The notes below the pieces were generated by a model. The model saw only the letters and a program-made list of their open reading frames with translations. It was not told where the DNA came from and did not search any database. Position numbers and translations under genes: made by a program. A stretch of 64,000 nucleotides of DNA from Bacillus sp. EB106-08-02-XG196 (GTDB taxonomy: Bacteria; Bacillota; Bacilli; Bacillales; Cytobacillaceae), in assembly GCF_013396335.1 (NCBI RefSeq), contig NZ_JABWSY010000020.1, forward strand, positions 42,964-106,963, written 5' to 3'. Positions 25,066 to 34,721 of this stretch are shown here, one piece after another (within the stretch, counting starts at the first letter, position 1; every line of letters begins with the position of its first letter).

Positions 25066-27387
25066 TTATGGAATCGTAACCACGGCTGCTTCCTCAAATG
25101 AATAAACGACTTTCTCTATGATTCCAGTATAAGGGAATATCCCTAGGTTTTTGTATTCTGGGCTCACCGGGTACAGCAAATCTTCCCCAATATCTAACCC
25201 TTCAAAGGATACCTTGAATGGAAGCATTTTGATATGAGTCTTTCCTACATTTTCGTCGTTGACATAGAGGGTGCCAATACCTTCATTATTAGCTGTTTTA
25301 TCAAATTGGAACCGCAGTGTCATCTTTCCGTCCGTTAGCTCTTTATCAGATACAATTTTATATCGAGCAAAGCCAGAATGATGTTCATAAATTAAATGAT
25401 TGTCTTTAACGTAGAAAGTATATCCACTCTTATCATTTCCAAGGGCTAACAGAACCCCTTGATCACCTTGTTTATATTCAAACGGTATCGTAATCTCGTA
25501 TGAACGATTGATTGTGAAAGGTGCTGCCGATTCACTTAAGTGTGTCATTTCTGGATAAAGAGTGAACGTTTTTCTTGCTCGCGGTGAATCTTCCGGCAGA
25601 TTCGCTAATGAATTCAGAAAATTTTCGGTAAGTGGAAGGACATTATTTGCCTTCGCTTCCTTCTCCCATGTTTTAATTAGCTTTTCCAATTGCTTTGGTT
25701 CTTCGTCTGCAAGATTATTCAGTTCCGAAAAATCTTCATCCACATGATATAGTTCCCAAACATCGTCTTCAAATGGCTGACCTTTTTTATGGTAGGCAAT
25801 TGCTTTCCATCCCTCATGATAGATCGTTCGATTGCCAGTAATTTCAAAATATTGCGTTTTCTTTTTAGACTTGGCATTGCCATCTTTGAAAGTATAAGCA
25901 AAGCTTGTCCCAGTGACCGGCATTTGTTCGACTCCTTTTAGGGTTTTAGGTGATTTGATTCCAAGCACATCATAAACCGTAGCCGTGATATCACTCACAT
26001 GAGTAAACTGAGACCTTACTTTGCCTTCATCTTCATCTTCGATCACTGCAGGCCAGTGTACAATCATTGGTGTACGAATTCCACCTGCATATGTTGTACT
26101 TTTCACCATCTTAAATGGTGTATTGCTCACTTGTGCCCAGCCAGCAGGATAATCTGCATTCGTTGATTCCCCACCGATCTCATCAAGATTGGCTTGCACC
26201 GTTTCAAAATCTTCTTGCATCGCGTTGTACGCAATTGCTTGGTTTGTAGCACCATTTTGACCGCCAATTGAGCTGGCACCGTTATCCGATATTAACACAA
26301 TCATGGTATCATCTATTTCCCCGGTTTTCTCTAATACATCCAACATTTTTCCAACTTGCTCATCTGTATGCGTTAAGAACCCAGCATACGTTTCCATGAA
26401 ACGTGTATACACTTCCTTCTGATCCTTAGACAGTTCATCCCAAGGCTGAACTCCTTGATTTGGGGGAGCTAGTTCAGCATCCTTAGGAATAAGACCAATT
26501 TCCTTTTGTCTTTCAAAACGCTCATTACGTACCTCTTCCCAGCCTTTGTCATAAACCCCATCGTACTGGTCTATGTATTCTTGCGGTACCTGGTGCGGCA
26601 TATGTTGTGCCCCAAATCCTAGGTACATAAAGAATGGCTTCTCTGGCTGAGTAGAGACATGGTCAATAATATACTGATTGCCCTTTTCTACAATCGCTTT
26701 AGAATAATGAAAATCATTATTGATAGGCGTTTCAATATGCGTATTGTCTTCTACGAGCTCTGGACGATATTGATCCGAGGAATCTTCTAGATTTCCATAA
26801 TAGCGATGGAATCCCTTTCCCAATGGCCAGTTATGATATGGCCCTGCAGGCGTAACTTCTGCTGTTGGAAGGATATGCCACTTCCCAAGTGCGAAGTTCG
26901 TAAAGTTGTTTTCAGAGAGCACTTCGGCAACGGTTCCCGCTTCAGGGACAAGTTCTCCTCTTCGATTTGGAAAGCTTGGACCAAAGTCAAAGTTGGAAAC
27001 ATGTCCCATACCAACAGCATGACTGTTTCTTCCAGTTAACAACGAGGCCCTTGTTGGCGAACAAACTGGAGTCACATGGAAGTTATTGTACCGAAGTCCA
27101 TTTTCAGCTAATCGATCAATGTTCGGAGTCTTAATTTCTGAACCGTAGGCACCTAAATCTGAATAACCCGAGTCATCCAAAACGATGTAGATTACATTTG
27201 GCTTTTCCCCTTGTGCCTCTTCCTTCACGCCCTTCTTATTATTGGCTGATTTATCTGAATTTGAATCCGCCTTTACCACACTTTCACCGCTAAAGTTCAC
27301 CGAGCAGCCAGCCATCATCGATAAAGCAGAACCAAAAACGGTTGCTTTAAAGAGATTTGGAAATTTAGACTTAAAATCACCAATCAT
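25066..27387 (-). CDS. Arylsulfatase, Cys-type, lipoprotein
   Basis: A 773-residue alkaline-phosphatase-superfamily sulfatase. The signature CSPTRASLLTGR carries the Cys (C109) that is modified to formylglycine. Metal-binding Asp residues are D71 and D72 (VLDDSGYSD), and VLISDNGAS supplies another. The N-terminus SALSMMAGC looks like a lipobox with C28, so the enzyme is probably exported and anchored. A C-terminal beta-rich extension of about 200 residues follows the sulfatase fold. ATG 27387 is preceded by GGGGAGGGAG; the ATG at 27408 would read through that site. Its maturase is the next gene. Confidence 0.9.
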   Translation of the reverse strand: MIGDFKSKFPNLFKATVFGSALSMMAGCSVNFSGESVVKADSNSDKSANNKKGVKEEAQGEKPNVIYIVLDDSGYSDLGAYGSEIKTPNIDRLAENGLRYNNFHVTPVCSPTRASLLTGRNSHAVGMGHVSNFDFGPSFPNRRGELVPEAGTVAEVLSENNFTNFALGKWHILPTAEVTPAGPYHNWPLGKGFHRYYGNLEDSSDQYRPELVEDNTHIETPINNDFHYSKAIVEKGNQYIIDHVSTQPEKPFFMYLGFGAQHMPHQVPQEYIDQYDGVYDKGWEEVRNERFERQKEIGLIPKDAELAPPNQGVQPWDELSKDQKEVYTRFMETYAGFLTHTDEQVGKMLDVLEKTGEIDDTMIVLISDNGASSIGGQNGATNQAIAYNAMQEDFETVQANLDEIGGESTNADYPAGWAQVSNTPFKMVKSTTYAGGIRTPMIVHWPAVIEDEDEGKVRSQFTHVSDITATVYDVLGIKSPKTLKGVEQMPVTGTSFAYTFKDGNAKSKKKTQYFEITGNRTIYHEGWKAIAYHKKGQPFEDDVWELYHVDEDFSELNNLADEEPKQLEKLIKTWEKEAKANNVLPLTENFLNSLANLPEDSPRARKTFTLYPEMTHLSESAAPFTINRSYEITIPFEYKQGDQGVLLALGNDKSGYTFYVKDNHLIYEHHSGFARYKIVSDKELTDGKMTLRFQFDKTANNEGIGTLYVNDENVGKTHIKMLPFKVSFEGLDIGEDLLYPVSPEYKNLGIFPYTGIIEKVVYSFEEAAVVTIP

Positions 27388-27452
27388 AAAATCAAACTCC
27401 CTCCCCATATATGCTTCTATCTCTTTTAATCGAACTAACCAGAAGATTATTT

Positions 27453-27466
27453 TAAAAACGATTACA
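27453..27466 (-). promoter_or_regulatory. Candidate catabolite-responsive element (cre)
   Basis: The minus strand reads TGTAATCGTTTTTA, one mismatch from TGWAANCGNTNWCA, 66 bases before the sulfatase start. CcpA control of a sulfatase would be sensible, but this is inferred from the motif alone. Confidence 0.4.
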
Positions 27467-27480
27467 AAATATGATGTTAC

Positions 27481-29481
27481 TTATTTCAAAAAGACATCGC
27501 CTGATTCTATCAATTTCTGAAACTCAATAAAATATTGTAACGCTTGTGGATTTAACAGGGAATCGGAATTAACAGCCTGATTGACGGGTATTCCCATTAG
27601 TATTTTCTTAATGGGTACCTCAATTTTTTTACCATTCAATGTTTTAGGAAGTTCCTTAACACTAAAAATTTCATTCGGTACATGTCTAGGAGAAGAGTTT
27701 TGTCGAATTGTTTTGTTAATATGAGATTTCAATTCCTCTGAAAATGGGATACCCTCTTTTACAACGATAAATAATGGCATGTAGGATTGCTCACTAGTAA
27801 TCGGTATGTCCACAATTAAACTATCGTTCACTTCTGGTATACTTTCTAAAGCACTGTATATTTCACTGGTCCCCATCCGAATTCCGCCCCGATTAATGGT
27901 CGCATCTGATCGACCATACATGATTCCAGATCCTCTAGGGGTTATCTTAATAAAATCACCATGCCTCCAAATATCAGGGAAAACATCAAAATAACTATTT
28001 TCGTAACGTTCCCCATTTTCATCATTCCAAAAATAAATCGGCATGGAGGGCATCGGTTTTGTCACCACAAGTTCCCCAATTTCATCTACTACTTCTTCTC
28101 CGGCATCATTATAGGAAGTTACAGCTACTCCTAAAGATCGAGCTTGTAGTTCTCCAGAGTAAACGGGCATTAACAGGCTTCCCCCCAGAAAACCAGAACA
28201 AATATCTGTTCCACCTGTAGTAGAATATAGCCAAATATCACTCTTTACTTCTTGATAAATCCATTCAAACCCGCTTTCAGGCAAGGGTGAACCAGTTGAG
28301 CCTATGCTTCTTAAGTGTGAAAGATTAAATTCTCTTGGTCTCACATTTGATTTCATATTGGCCACTATAAAGCTTGCACTTGTGCCCATCATGGTCATTT
28401 TGGTAGATTCCGCAAACCGCCACAGTGTTTCATCATTCGGATAGCTCGGATTTCCATCATATAAAAGAACCGTTGCACCAGTAAGCAAACTGCCAACACC
28501 AATGTTCCACATCATCCAGCCTGTTGTTGTGTACCAAAAGAATCGATCTTCACTTTGTAAATCCATTTGAAGTCCAAGGAATTTCAAGTGTTCAAGCAGA
28601 ATTCCACCTTGACTTTGAACAATACCCTTTGGTTTTCCTGTGGTTCCGGATGAATATAAAATCCAAAGCGGATGGTCAAACGGAACAGCTGCAAAGGTTA
28701 ATGGAACATGACTATATTCTTTTATAACCTGATTCCAAAGTACGGAATTCTTCAACCCTGTTATTTCAGGTTGATCTTGCAGGTTAGGTATAATGATGGT
28801 TTCTTCCAAAGTAGGTAATTCTGCTTGAATTCTTCCAACTAATTCAAGTCGGTCGTATTTCTTTCCACCGTATTGGTAGCCATCTGTTGTAAACATTACT
28901 TTTGGTTCGATTTGTTTAAACCTATCAATCACACTTTGAATGCCAAACTCCGGTGCACAGCTTGACCACACGGCACCAATACTGGCGCATGCCAAAAATG
29001 CAGTTACCGTTTCGTGAATATTAGGTGCATATGACACAACCCGGTCACCTGGCTTAACCCCTTTAGACTTTAGATAGCCTGCAATGGCAGCTGTATTATT
29101 TTTAAGTTCAGCCCATGAAAGTTCCTGTTGTGAACGTATTTCCGATTGATAAATGATCGCCGCTTTTTCTGCAGTTTCATTCCTAAATATATGTTCTGCG
29201 TAGTTTACTGTTGCTCCAGAAAACCAATCGATATTTGGCATTTTGCCTTCAGATAATACTTCATGATAATCACTTTTAGCCATAATCTTATAGTAATCCC
29301 AAATGGCAGACCAAAATCCCTCTACGTCTGTAACGGACCATTCCCATAACTGATTGTACTGTTCAACCTTTAGCCCTCGCGTTTCATCCAGCCATGTCAT
29401 AAATTTCTTTATGTTTGATTTTTCTTGAATTTCACGCGAGGGTTCCCAGAGTAGTTTTCCACTAACATTTGCGGTTTTCAA
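27481..29481 (-). CDS. Acetoacetyl-CoA synthetase
   Basis: A 666-residue adenylate-forming enzyme making acetoacetyl-CoA from acetoacetate, CoA and ATP. The ATP-binding loop is YSSGTTGKPKGI. The N-terminal KLLWEPSREIQEKSN and TGWMMWN segments separate it from acetyl-CoA synthetase, and the length fits the family. TTG 29481 is the likely start, with GGGGGG six bases upstream. A reading from 29499 would include that site. It follows enoyl-CoA hydratase by 86 bases and probably shares a transcript with it and the thiolase, feeding acetoacetate to the thiolase. Confidence 0.9.
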   Translation of the reverse strand: MKTANVSGKLLWEPSREIQEKSNIKKFMTWLDETRGLKVEQYNQLWEWSVTDVEGFWSAIWDYYKIMAKSDYHEVLSEGKMPNIDWFSGATVNYAEHIFRNETAEKAAIIYQSEIRSQQELSWAELKNNTAAIAGYLKSKGVKPGDRVVSYAPNIHETVTAFLACASIGAVWSSCAPEFGIQSVIDRFKQIEPKVMFTTDGYQYGGKKYDRLELVGRIQAELPTLEETIIIPNLQDQPEITGLKNSVLWNQVIKEYSHVPLTFAAVPFDHPLWILYSSGTTGKPKGIVQSQGGILLEHLKFLGLQMDLQSEDRFFWYTTTGWMMWNIGVGSLLTGATVLLYDGNPSYPNDETLWRFAESTKMTMMGTSASFIVANMKSNVRPREFNLSHLRSIGSTGSPLPESGFEWIYQEVKSDIWLYSTTGGTDICSGFLGGSLLMPVYSGELQARSLGVAVTSYNDAGEEVVDEIGELVVTKPMPSMPIYFWNDENGERYENSYFDVFPDIWRHGDFIKITPRGSGIMYGRSDATINRGGIRMGTSEIYSALESIPEVNDSLIVDIPITSEQSYMPLFIVVKEGIPFSEELKSHINKTIRQNSSPRHVPNEIFSVKELPKTLNGKKIEVPIKKILMGIPVNQAVNSDSLLNPQALQYFIEFQKLIESGDVFLK

Positions 29482-29567
29482 TCTTATCCCCCCTATCAAA
29501 ATCGATTATAGCTTCCGTTAAGCATTATGGCCTAACTTTGCAGAATTCGTTATAGGTACTTGAAAAA

Positions 29568-30371
29568 TTATTTTGATGTAATGGTCTCTTTTAAGTAATC
29601 AGCTTCACGTTTTTCAAGAAAAGCGGAAATCCCTTCTTTTCCCTCCAGGCTGCTAGCCCTCTCAGCAAGGATTAATGACTCCTTACTCATTTGAGACTCA
29701 AGTGTTTCTTGCAGCGAGTGATAAAAGAGCTTTTTTGTTTCTCCATATGCACTCATTGGTCCATTTGCAAGGTTCTCTGCTAACTCTATGACAACCTCTA
29801 ATAATTTCTCATCGGCAACAACGTGGTTGATAATCCCCCACTCACTTGCCTCATTTGCATCCAATGGCCGATTGGTATACATTAACTCAAGTGCACGTTT
29901 CATCCCGACAAGACGCGGTAAGAAATAACTTCCTGAACCATCTGGGGTTAATCCAATCTTGTTATACGCCATGACAAATTTAGAATGGTCAGAAGCATAA
30001 GCCAAATCACAGGCACAAACGAGACTCATCCCGGCACCTGCTGCGACTCCATTTACAGCTCCGATAAAAGGTTTATTCATTCTAGTAAAATAGGAAATCG
30101 CTTGATGCAGGTAAGCGGTAACGTTTTTTAGATGAGAACTGATTTGTTCCCCTTCCTCGGCAAAGCTTCTTAAATCTCCACCGACTGAAAACTTATTTCC
30201 AGAACCAGTAATAACCACCGCTCTAATTTCTTTGCTCTCCGAACAAAATAGTGCAACATCCATAAGTTCCTTAGCCATTTCTAAATGAATAGAATTACCA
30301 GCTTCTGGACGGTTCAACCTGACAATTCCCACATGATTTTGGATCGTTAACTGAACAAATTTATTTTCCAC
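29568..30371 (-). CDS. Enoyl-CoA hydratase/isomerase family protein
   Basis: A 267-residue crotonase-fold enzyme. The oxyanion-hole segments are GNKFSVGGDLRSF and NGVAAGAGMSLVCACD, and the CoA-binding region is conserved. It starts at GTG 30371 after AAGAAGG. The usual Glu pair of hydratases is not fully visible (SGSYFLPRLVG contains no Glu at the second position), so it may be an isomerase or a hydratase of unusual acyl-CoAs. Between thiolase and acetoacetyl-CoA synthetase, it fits breakdown of a branched or ring-derived acyl-CoA. Confidence 0.85.
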   Translation of the reverse strand: MENKFVQLTIQNHVGIVRLNRPEAGNSIHLEMAKELMDVALFCSESKEIRAVVITGSGNKFSVGGDLRSFAEEGEQISSHLKNVTAYLHQAISYFTRMNKPFIGAVNGVAAGAGMSLVCACDLAYASDHSKFVMAYNKIGLTPDGSGSYFLPRLVGMKRALELMYTNRPLDANEASEWGIINHVVADEKLLEVVIELAENLANGPMSAYGETKKLFYHSLQETLESQMSKESLILAERASSLEGKEGISAFLEKREADYLKETITSK

Positions 30372-30421
30372 TTTTAAACCTTCTTTCTTTTTTTATGCTT
30401 GATTTTTCTCACGAAGACCCG

Positions 30422-30629
30422 ATGAAGGACTAATCTCACTGAGGAATCTTCTGATTTGTCTTTCATCACGCTTATGAAGGACTAATCTCACTGGGAATTC
30501 TCCTGATTTGTCTTTCATCATACTTATGAAGGACTAATCTCACTGGGAACTCTTCTGATTTGTCTTTCATAACACTTATAAAGGACTAATCTCACTGGGA
30601 ATTCTCCTGATTTGTCTATCATCGACCTT
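30422..30629. repeat. Four tandem 52-bp repeats, each an inverted repeat
   Basis: Units start at 30422, 30474, 30526 and 30578, exactly 52 bp apart with a few differences. Each begins ATGAAGGACTAATC and about 18 bases later has GATTTGTCTTTCAT, nearly its reverse complement, so each can form a 14-bp hairpin. 52 is not a multiple of 3 and no ribosome site leads in, so it is probably not coding. It fills the gap between the thiolase and enoyl-CoA hydratase genes. Confidence 0.9.
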
Positions 30630-30688
30630 TTATACTGTTGTACTAATAGTCAACAATAAAATTTAACAAAGCATTTTTAATAAAAGCT

Positions 30689-31867
30689 TTATACCCTTTC
30701 TAAAATCATGGCAATGCCTTGACCTCCGCCAATACATAGAGAGGCTAGTCCATACTTTACATTTCGTTTTTTCATTTCAAGTGCTAATGAATATGTAATT
30801 CTTGTACCGCTTGCACCAAGAGGATGCCCCAAAGCAATCGCTCCGCCATTGACATTCACTTTTCCCCTATCTACCCCTAACTCTTTTATAACGGCTAGAG
30901 ATTGTGCAGCAAATGCCTCATTAAACTCAAACAAGTCAATATCACCTAAGGATAATCCAGCATTCTTTAGTGCTTTCATACTGGCTGGAACAGGTCCAAT
31001 GCCCATAATTTTCGGATCAACCCCTGCTACTCCCCAAGAAACAATTTTAGCTAGTGGTTTTAATCCATGTTCAAGGACATAATCTTCTGAAGCTAGTAAA
31101 ACGGCTGCTGCACCATCGTTTATACCACTTGCATTTCCAGGTGTTACTGTCCCGTCCTTCTTAAAAGCTGGCTTTAGCTTAGATAAGTTTTCAACGGTCA
31201 CACCGTCTCTAATATATTCATCGACCTCAATGACTAATTCTTTTCCTTTTCTATCTTTCCTCACAATAGGTACAATCTCTTCCGCGAAACGTCCGTTATC
31301 TCTTGCTTTGATCGCCTTTTCCTGCGAATAAACCGAAAATTCATCCTGTTCTTTTCGAGATAAATCATATTTTACCGCAAGATTCTCTGCCGTCATTCCC
31401 ATTCCACAGCCAACATATTGATCAATGAGTGATTCCCATAGCATATCCACTACTACAGGTGCCTTATTTGGTGAACCAAAGCGTGTACCCTTTAATATTT
31501 GAGGAGCTAAACTCATATTTTCAGTTCCACCAGCGGCAACGACTCTTGCCTCTCCTAATGCAATGGACTGTGCACCCGAAACAATCGACTGAAGTCCTGA
31601 ACCGCATAAACGATTTAAGGTTAGGGCAGCAGATGACTCGAGCATTCCGCTTTTTAAACCAATATGTCTTGCCAAATAAGCAGAAGCCTCTCCCGTTTGG
31701 ATAACATTTCCGAACACAATTTCATCAATATCTGAAGCTGGAATTCCACTTCTCTTAATCGCTTCCTTTGTTGCTGCGACGCCTAAATCAATGTCGCTTA
31801 CATTCTTAAAGGATCCTCCAAATGTTCCAAAAGATGTTCTGGCACCATCAATCAAATACGTTGCCAT
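30689..31867 (-). CDS. Acetyl-CoA acetyltransferase (thiolase)
   Basis: A 392-residue thiolase. The nucleophile Cys is C88 in NRLCGSGLQS. The catalytic His lies in GGAIALGHPLGASG and the second Cys in LCIGGGQG. The length and full motifs match bacterial acetoacetyl-CoA thiolases and 3-ketoacyl-CoA thiolases. ATG 31867 follows AAGGGGG. A terminator upstream (31936-31984) separates it from the aromatic ring-cleavage operon, so thiolase, hydratase and acetoacetyl-CoA synthetase form their own unit, apart from the repeat array between the first two. Confidence 0.92.
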   Translation of the reverse strand: MATYLIDGARTSFGTFGGSFKNVSDIDLGVAATKEAIKRSGIPASDIDEIVFGNVIQTGEASAYLARHIGLKSGMLESSAALTLNRLCGSGLQSIVSGAQSIALGEARVVAAGGTENMSLAPQILKGTRFGSPNKAPVVVDMLWESLIDQYVGCGMGMTAENLAVKYDLSRKEQDEFSVYSQEKAIKARDNGRFAEEIVPIVRKDRKGKELVIEVDEYIRDGVTVENLSKLKPAFKKDGTVTPGNASGINDGAAAVLLASEDYVLEHGLKPLAKIVSWGVAGVDPKIMGIGPVPASMKALKNAGLSLGDIDLFEFNEAFAAQSLAVIKELGVDRGKVNVNGGAIALGHPLGASGTRITYSLALEMKKRNVKYGLASLCIGGGQGIAMILERV

Positions 31868-31935
31868 GTTTATTCCCCCTTATAATTATTCAATCTTGCT
31901 TTACTATATTTCCATTTTAATATTCTTACTAACCT

Positions 31936-31984
31936 ATAAAAAAAGGGGATTGAAAAGGCAGCATTTTACTACCTTTTTTCCCCT
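31936..31984 (-). terminator. Terminator of the ring-cleavage operon
   Basis: AGGGGA (31944-31949) and AAAAGG pair with CCTTTT and TCCCCT (31979-31984), with T7 following on the minus strand. Confidence 0.75.
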
Positions 31985-32009
31985 GTCTTCAAAAATTTAT
32001 TTAAAAAAT

Positions 32010-32894
32010 CTATACTTTAGCCAGATCTAATACAAATTCTGTTCCCCAAGCACTTAGTGATTCCCAAACTTTTGGTTTTAGCGGCAGCTCCTCGTGCCAA
32101 GGTCGCGGTTCGAAAATACCAAGTTCAGGAATGAAAATATCCATGTCTGTATACAATTCCACTACATTTTGATCAGGGTCATGATGGTAGGTCGCAATAT
32201 TATGTCCAGCGGTATGGCGTGATGGGCCCCATAGAACGGGGTGACCTTGCTTAGCCAATACATCCGAACTTGCATATTGATGACTTGCATCCTTTAATTG
32301 GAAAGCAATGTGGTGTAACCGGGTCTCATCTGATGCCACAATATTTAGTACATGGTGCTCGGTATTACAAGTTAAGAAATTTGCAAAGCTCTCACCGATT
32401 TTATCGGTAAATGAAAAGCCTAATGCATCCCTGTAAAAATGAATGGTTTCATTAAAATTTTTCGCATAAAACGCAACATGTCCTAATTTATGAGGAACAA
32501 TCCCTGAAGTGCCAAAGCCAACAGTTGTTTGTTCCATATCTGTAAATAATTCAATCGTGTTTCCTGCCGGATCCTGTAACTCTATCAATCGGGAAATACC
32601 AGGTTTAACATCAACTTTTATAGTAGAATTAATTCCTAGCACATGCAGCTGTTCCTGTACTTCTTCTAAGCTAAGATTGCCATCTAATTGGTATCCATAG
32701 CGGCGAATCCCTTTATTATCTGAAGGCGTAATGACGATATTATGGTGGTCAAGAGCATTGCTTAAATAAGTAACGCCATCCACTTCCTCAGAAATACGAT
32801 AACCCATAGTATTTGTATAATACTCCACCATGCTATCCGCATTTTTTGAATAAAAATCAACATACGCTAATCTAAAAACTTTTACAGTAGACAT
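32010..32894 (-). CDS. VOC-superfamily extradiol ring-cleavage dioxygenase
   Basis: A 294-residue protein with two vicinal-oxygen-chelate modules, the layout of catechol 2,3-dioxygenases. The C-terminal module has the iron ligands H139 (KLGHVAF), H195 (LHHIAF) and E246 (NVVELY), with HNIATYHHDP between. ATG 32894 follows GGGGG by eight bases; a start at 32909 would run through that site. The gene lies downstream of a phenol-type FAD monooxygenase and an FAH-family hydrolase, which strongly suggests meta-cleavage of a dihydroxylated aromatic acid. The exact catechol is unknown. Confidence 0.85.
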   Translation of the reverse strand: MSTVKVFRLAYVDFYSKNADSMVEYYTNTMGYRISEEVDGVTYLSNALDHHNIVITPSDNKGIRRYGYQLDGNLSLEEVQEQLHVLGINSTIKVDVKPGISRLIELQDPAGNTIELFTDMEQTTVGFGTSGIVPHKLGHVAFYAKNFNETIHFYRDALGFSFTDKIGESFANFLTCNTEHHVLNIVASDETRLHHIAFQLKDASHQYASSDVLAKQGHPVLWGPSRHTAGHNIATYHHDPDQNVVELYTDMDIFIPELGIFEPRPWHEELPLKPKVWESLSAWGTEFVLDLAKV

Positions 32895-32954
32895 ATCCCA
32901 TTCCCCCATTTGATTTAATAATAGATTTTGGAAACCCTAAAAAGAAATCTGATA

Positions 32955-34544
32955 TCAATTATTCAATGCTGGAATCCTGAATCTATCGAATTGTTTAGAT
33001 AGATCCTCAACTAGTAAAGGCAAATCGGCTAAACTCTCTGTACCACCAAATAGATAGAAATCTGGACGAACCACAACCACTTCAAGCCCAGTTTCTTTAA
33101 AATATTGTTTGTATTTTCCATGGATATCAACAGCTTTTTCAGAAAACGACTCATTATCCTCTGATAATTCTGAGATTTCAATAAATTTAACACCGATGTC
33201 CTCTAAAAACGCAATCTGTTCTTCATTTAAAACCTTCTTAGGATCATTCACAGGACTTATTATCGTCCACCCACTACCTACAACATCATCAAATAAACCT
33301 GATTTCCCTCTATACTCTACCTGACCTTGAAATGAAAGTTTCCCGGTGTATTTATTATTTTTCCCGTCAGCGGATTGGTAGAGTATGCCTTCAGTTAGAA
33401 ATGGGAATTCCGGAAATTCAGGGACACCACCTGTAAAAAATGCCTCATCTCTTTTTCTAGCTTCTACCGGATCTGTTACGCAAATGACATTTCCTAAAAA
33501 TAAGGCTGCTTCAACGACCTCTCGATTATGAGGTTTACGCTCAGCTGTATACGTCTCTAAAATAGACTCTGCAGCTTTTCCACTTAGAATAAGGTCTAGC
33601 TTCCAGGCTAAATTAATAGAATCTCGAAGACCAGAGCACATACCTTGACCCATGAATGGCGGCGTTAAGTGAGCTGCATCTCCTGCTATAATAAGCCGTC
33701 CTTTTTGCCATTCATCCGCCCATAACGCCTTAAATGTATAAACGGCATGCCGTTCTAATACAGCGTTACTAGGAGTTATATTCCAAGGTTCTAGCAAGCG
33801 CCAGGCTACATCTTCATTGTTAAGACCTTCTTTTGTCTCACCAGGAAGAGCCATGAATTCCCAGCGTCTTTTCCCAGGTCCGCCTGAGACAACCGTTGTT
33901 GGACGGGCAGGATCGCATAGCTGCAAATTCATCGGGTTCCATTCTCTTTCTTCTTTCGTAACGATATCAACAACGAGCCAATCTGCAGCAAATCCAAGGT
34001 CCGTAATCGCAGGATCCATATTTTTGCGAACAAAACTATTCGCACCGTCACACCCAACAACATACTTTGCATGAATGGTACGAATTTCCCCATGTAGGTC
34101 TTTAACAGTAAGCTCGACATGATTTTCGAATTCCTTTAACTCAATTGCATCATTTCCCATATTCACATTTACGCTAGGCTGATTACGGCAAGCAACATCC
34201 ATTACTTTTTCAAGTTCAGGCTGATTGAAAAATAAATGTCCCGGCCACCCAGAAATGCCATCTTGAGAAAAATCGAGAGCCAATAGTAATTGCTGTTCAG
34301 CATTTCGCCATTCATATAAATCAGGGACTGGTTGTAAAATTCTTTCAATTTCACTTTTGGGAAGGATTGATTGCAGCATTCTCGCAATCTCATCATCCAA
34401 ATGAACGGCGCGGGGAAGTGGATAGGGTTCAGAGAATCTTTCATATACCCCAACCCTCCATCCTTTTTGACCAAGTAATGCAGCTAAAAGCTTTGATACA
34501 GGTCCATAACCAACAATCGCCACGTCAACCATTTCTTGTTTCAT
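32955..34544 (-). CDS. FAD-dependent aromatic monooxygenase (MhpA/PheA type)
   Basis: A 529-residue flavoprotein hydroxylase. The N-terminal FAD motif is VGYGPVSKLLAALL, where the last Gly of GxGxxG is Ser. The middle has DG motif VGCDGANSFVRK, and the second FAD motif is GDAAHLTPPFMGQGMCSGLRD. A thioredoxin-like C-terminal region follows, as in 3-(3-hydroxyphenyl)propionate hydroxylase. ATG 34544 is preceded by GTGGAG. It would hydroxylate an aromatic acid to the catechol that the neighbouring extradiol dioxygenase cleaves. Confidence 0.88.
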   Translation of the reverse strand: MKQEMVDVAIVGYGPVSKLLAALLGQKGWRVGVYERFSEPYPLPRAVHLDDEIARMLQSILPKSEIERILQPVPDLYEWRNAEQQLLLALDFSQDGISGWPGHLFFNQPELEKVMDVACRNQPSVNVNMGNDAIELKEFENHVELTVKDLHGEIRTIHAKYVVGCDGANSFVRKNMDPAITDLGFAADWLVVDIVTKEEREWNPMNLQLCDPARPTTVVSGGPGKRRWEFMALPGETKEGLNNEDVAWRLLEPWNITPSNAVLERHAVYTFKALWADEWQKGRLIIAGDAAHLTPPFMGQGMCSGLRDSINLAWKLDLILSGKAAESILETYTAERKPHNREVVEAALFLGNVICVTDPVEARKRDEAFFTGGVPEFPEFPFLTEGILYQSADGKNNKYTGKLSFQGQVEYRGKSGLFDDVVGSGWTIISPVNDPKKVLNEEQIAFLEDIGVKFIEISELSEDNESFSEKAVDIHGKYKQYFKETGLEVVVVRPDFYLFGGTESLADLPLLVEDLSKQFDRFRIPALNN

Positions 34545-34680
34545 TCTCCACACCCCTATACAAATATTCTCAAATTTAATTAAGATCCCGCTTTGTAAAC
34601 GCATACATTCTTATGAAAAATTAAAACTAATTTTTTCATTTACATGGACTTTAAATATATTTATGTAAGAACTAGAGGTT

Positions 34681-34701
34681 GCTGGGATCGATAATCCCAG
34701 C
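34681..34701. repeat. Intercistronic hairpin
   Basis: GCTGGGAT (34681-34688) and ATCCCAGC (34694-34701) form a perfect 8-bp stem with a 5-base loop in the 177-base gap between the FAH and monooxygenase genes. No T-run follows, so it may stabilise or process the mRNA. Confidence 0.6.
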
Positions 34702-34721
34702 GTATTGAACAAAATAAAATT

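Noticed and set aside
30422..30629. Tandem repeats as a CRISPR array
   Set aside because: The units are contiguous copies without unique spacers and no cas gene is nearby. The same holds for the 21-bp arrays.
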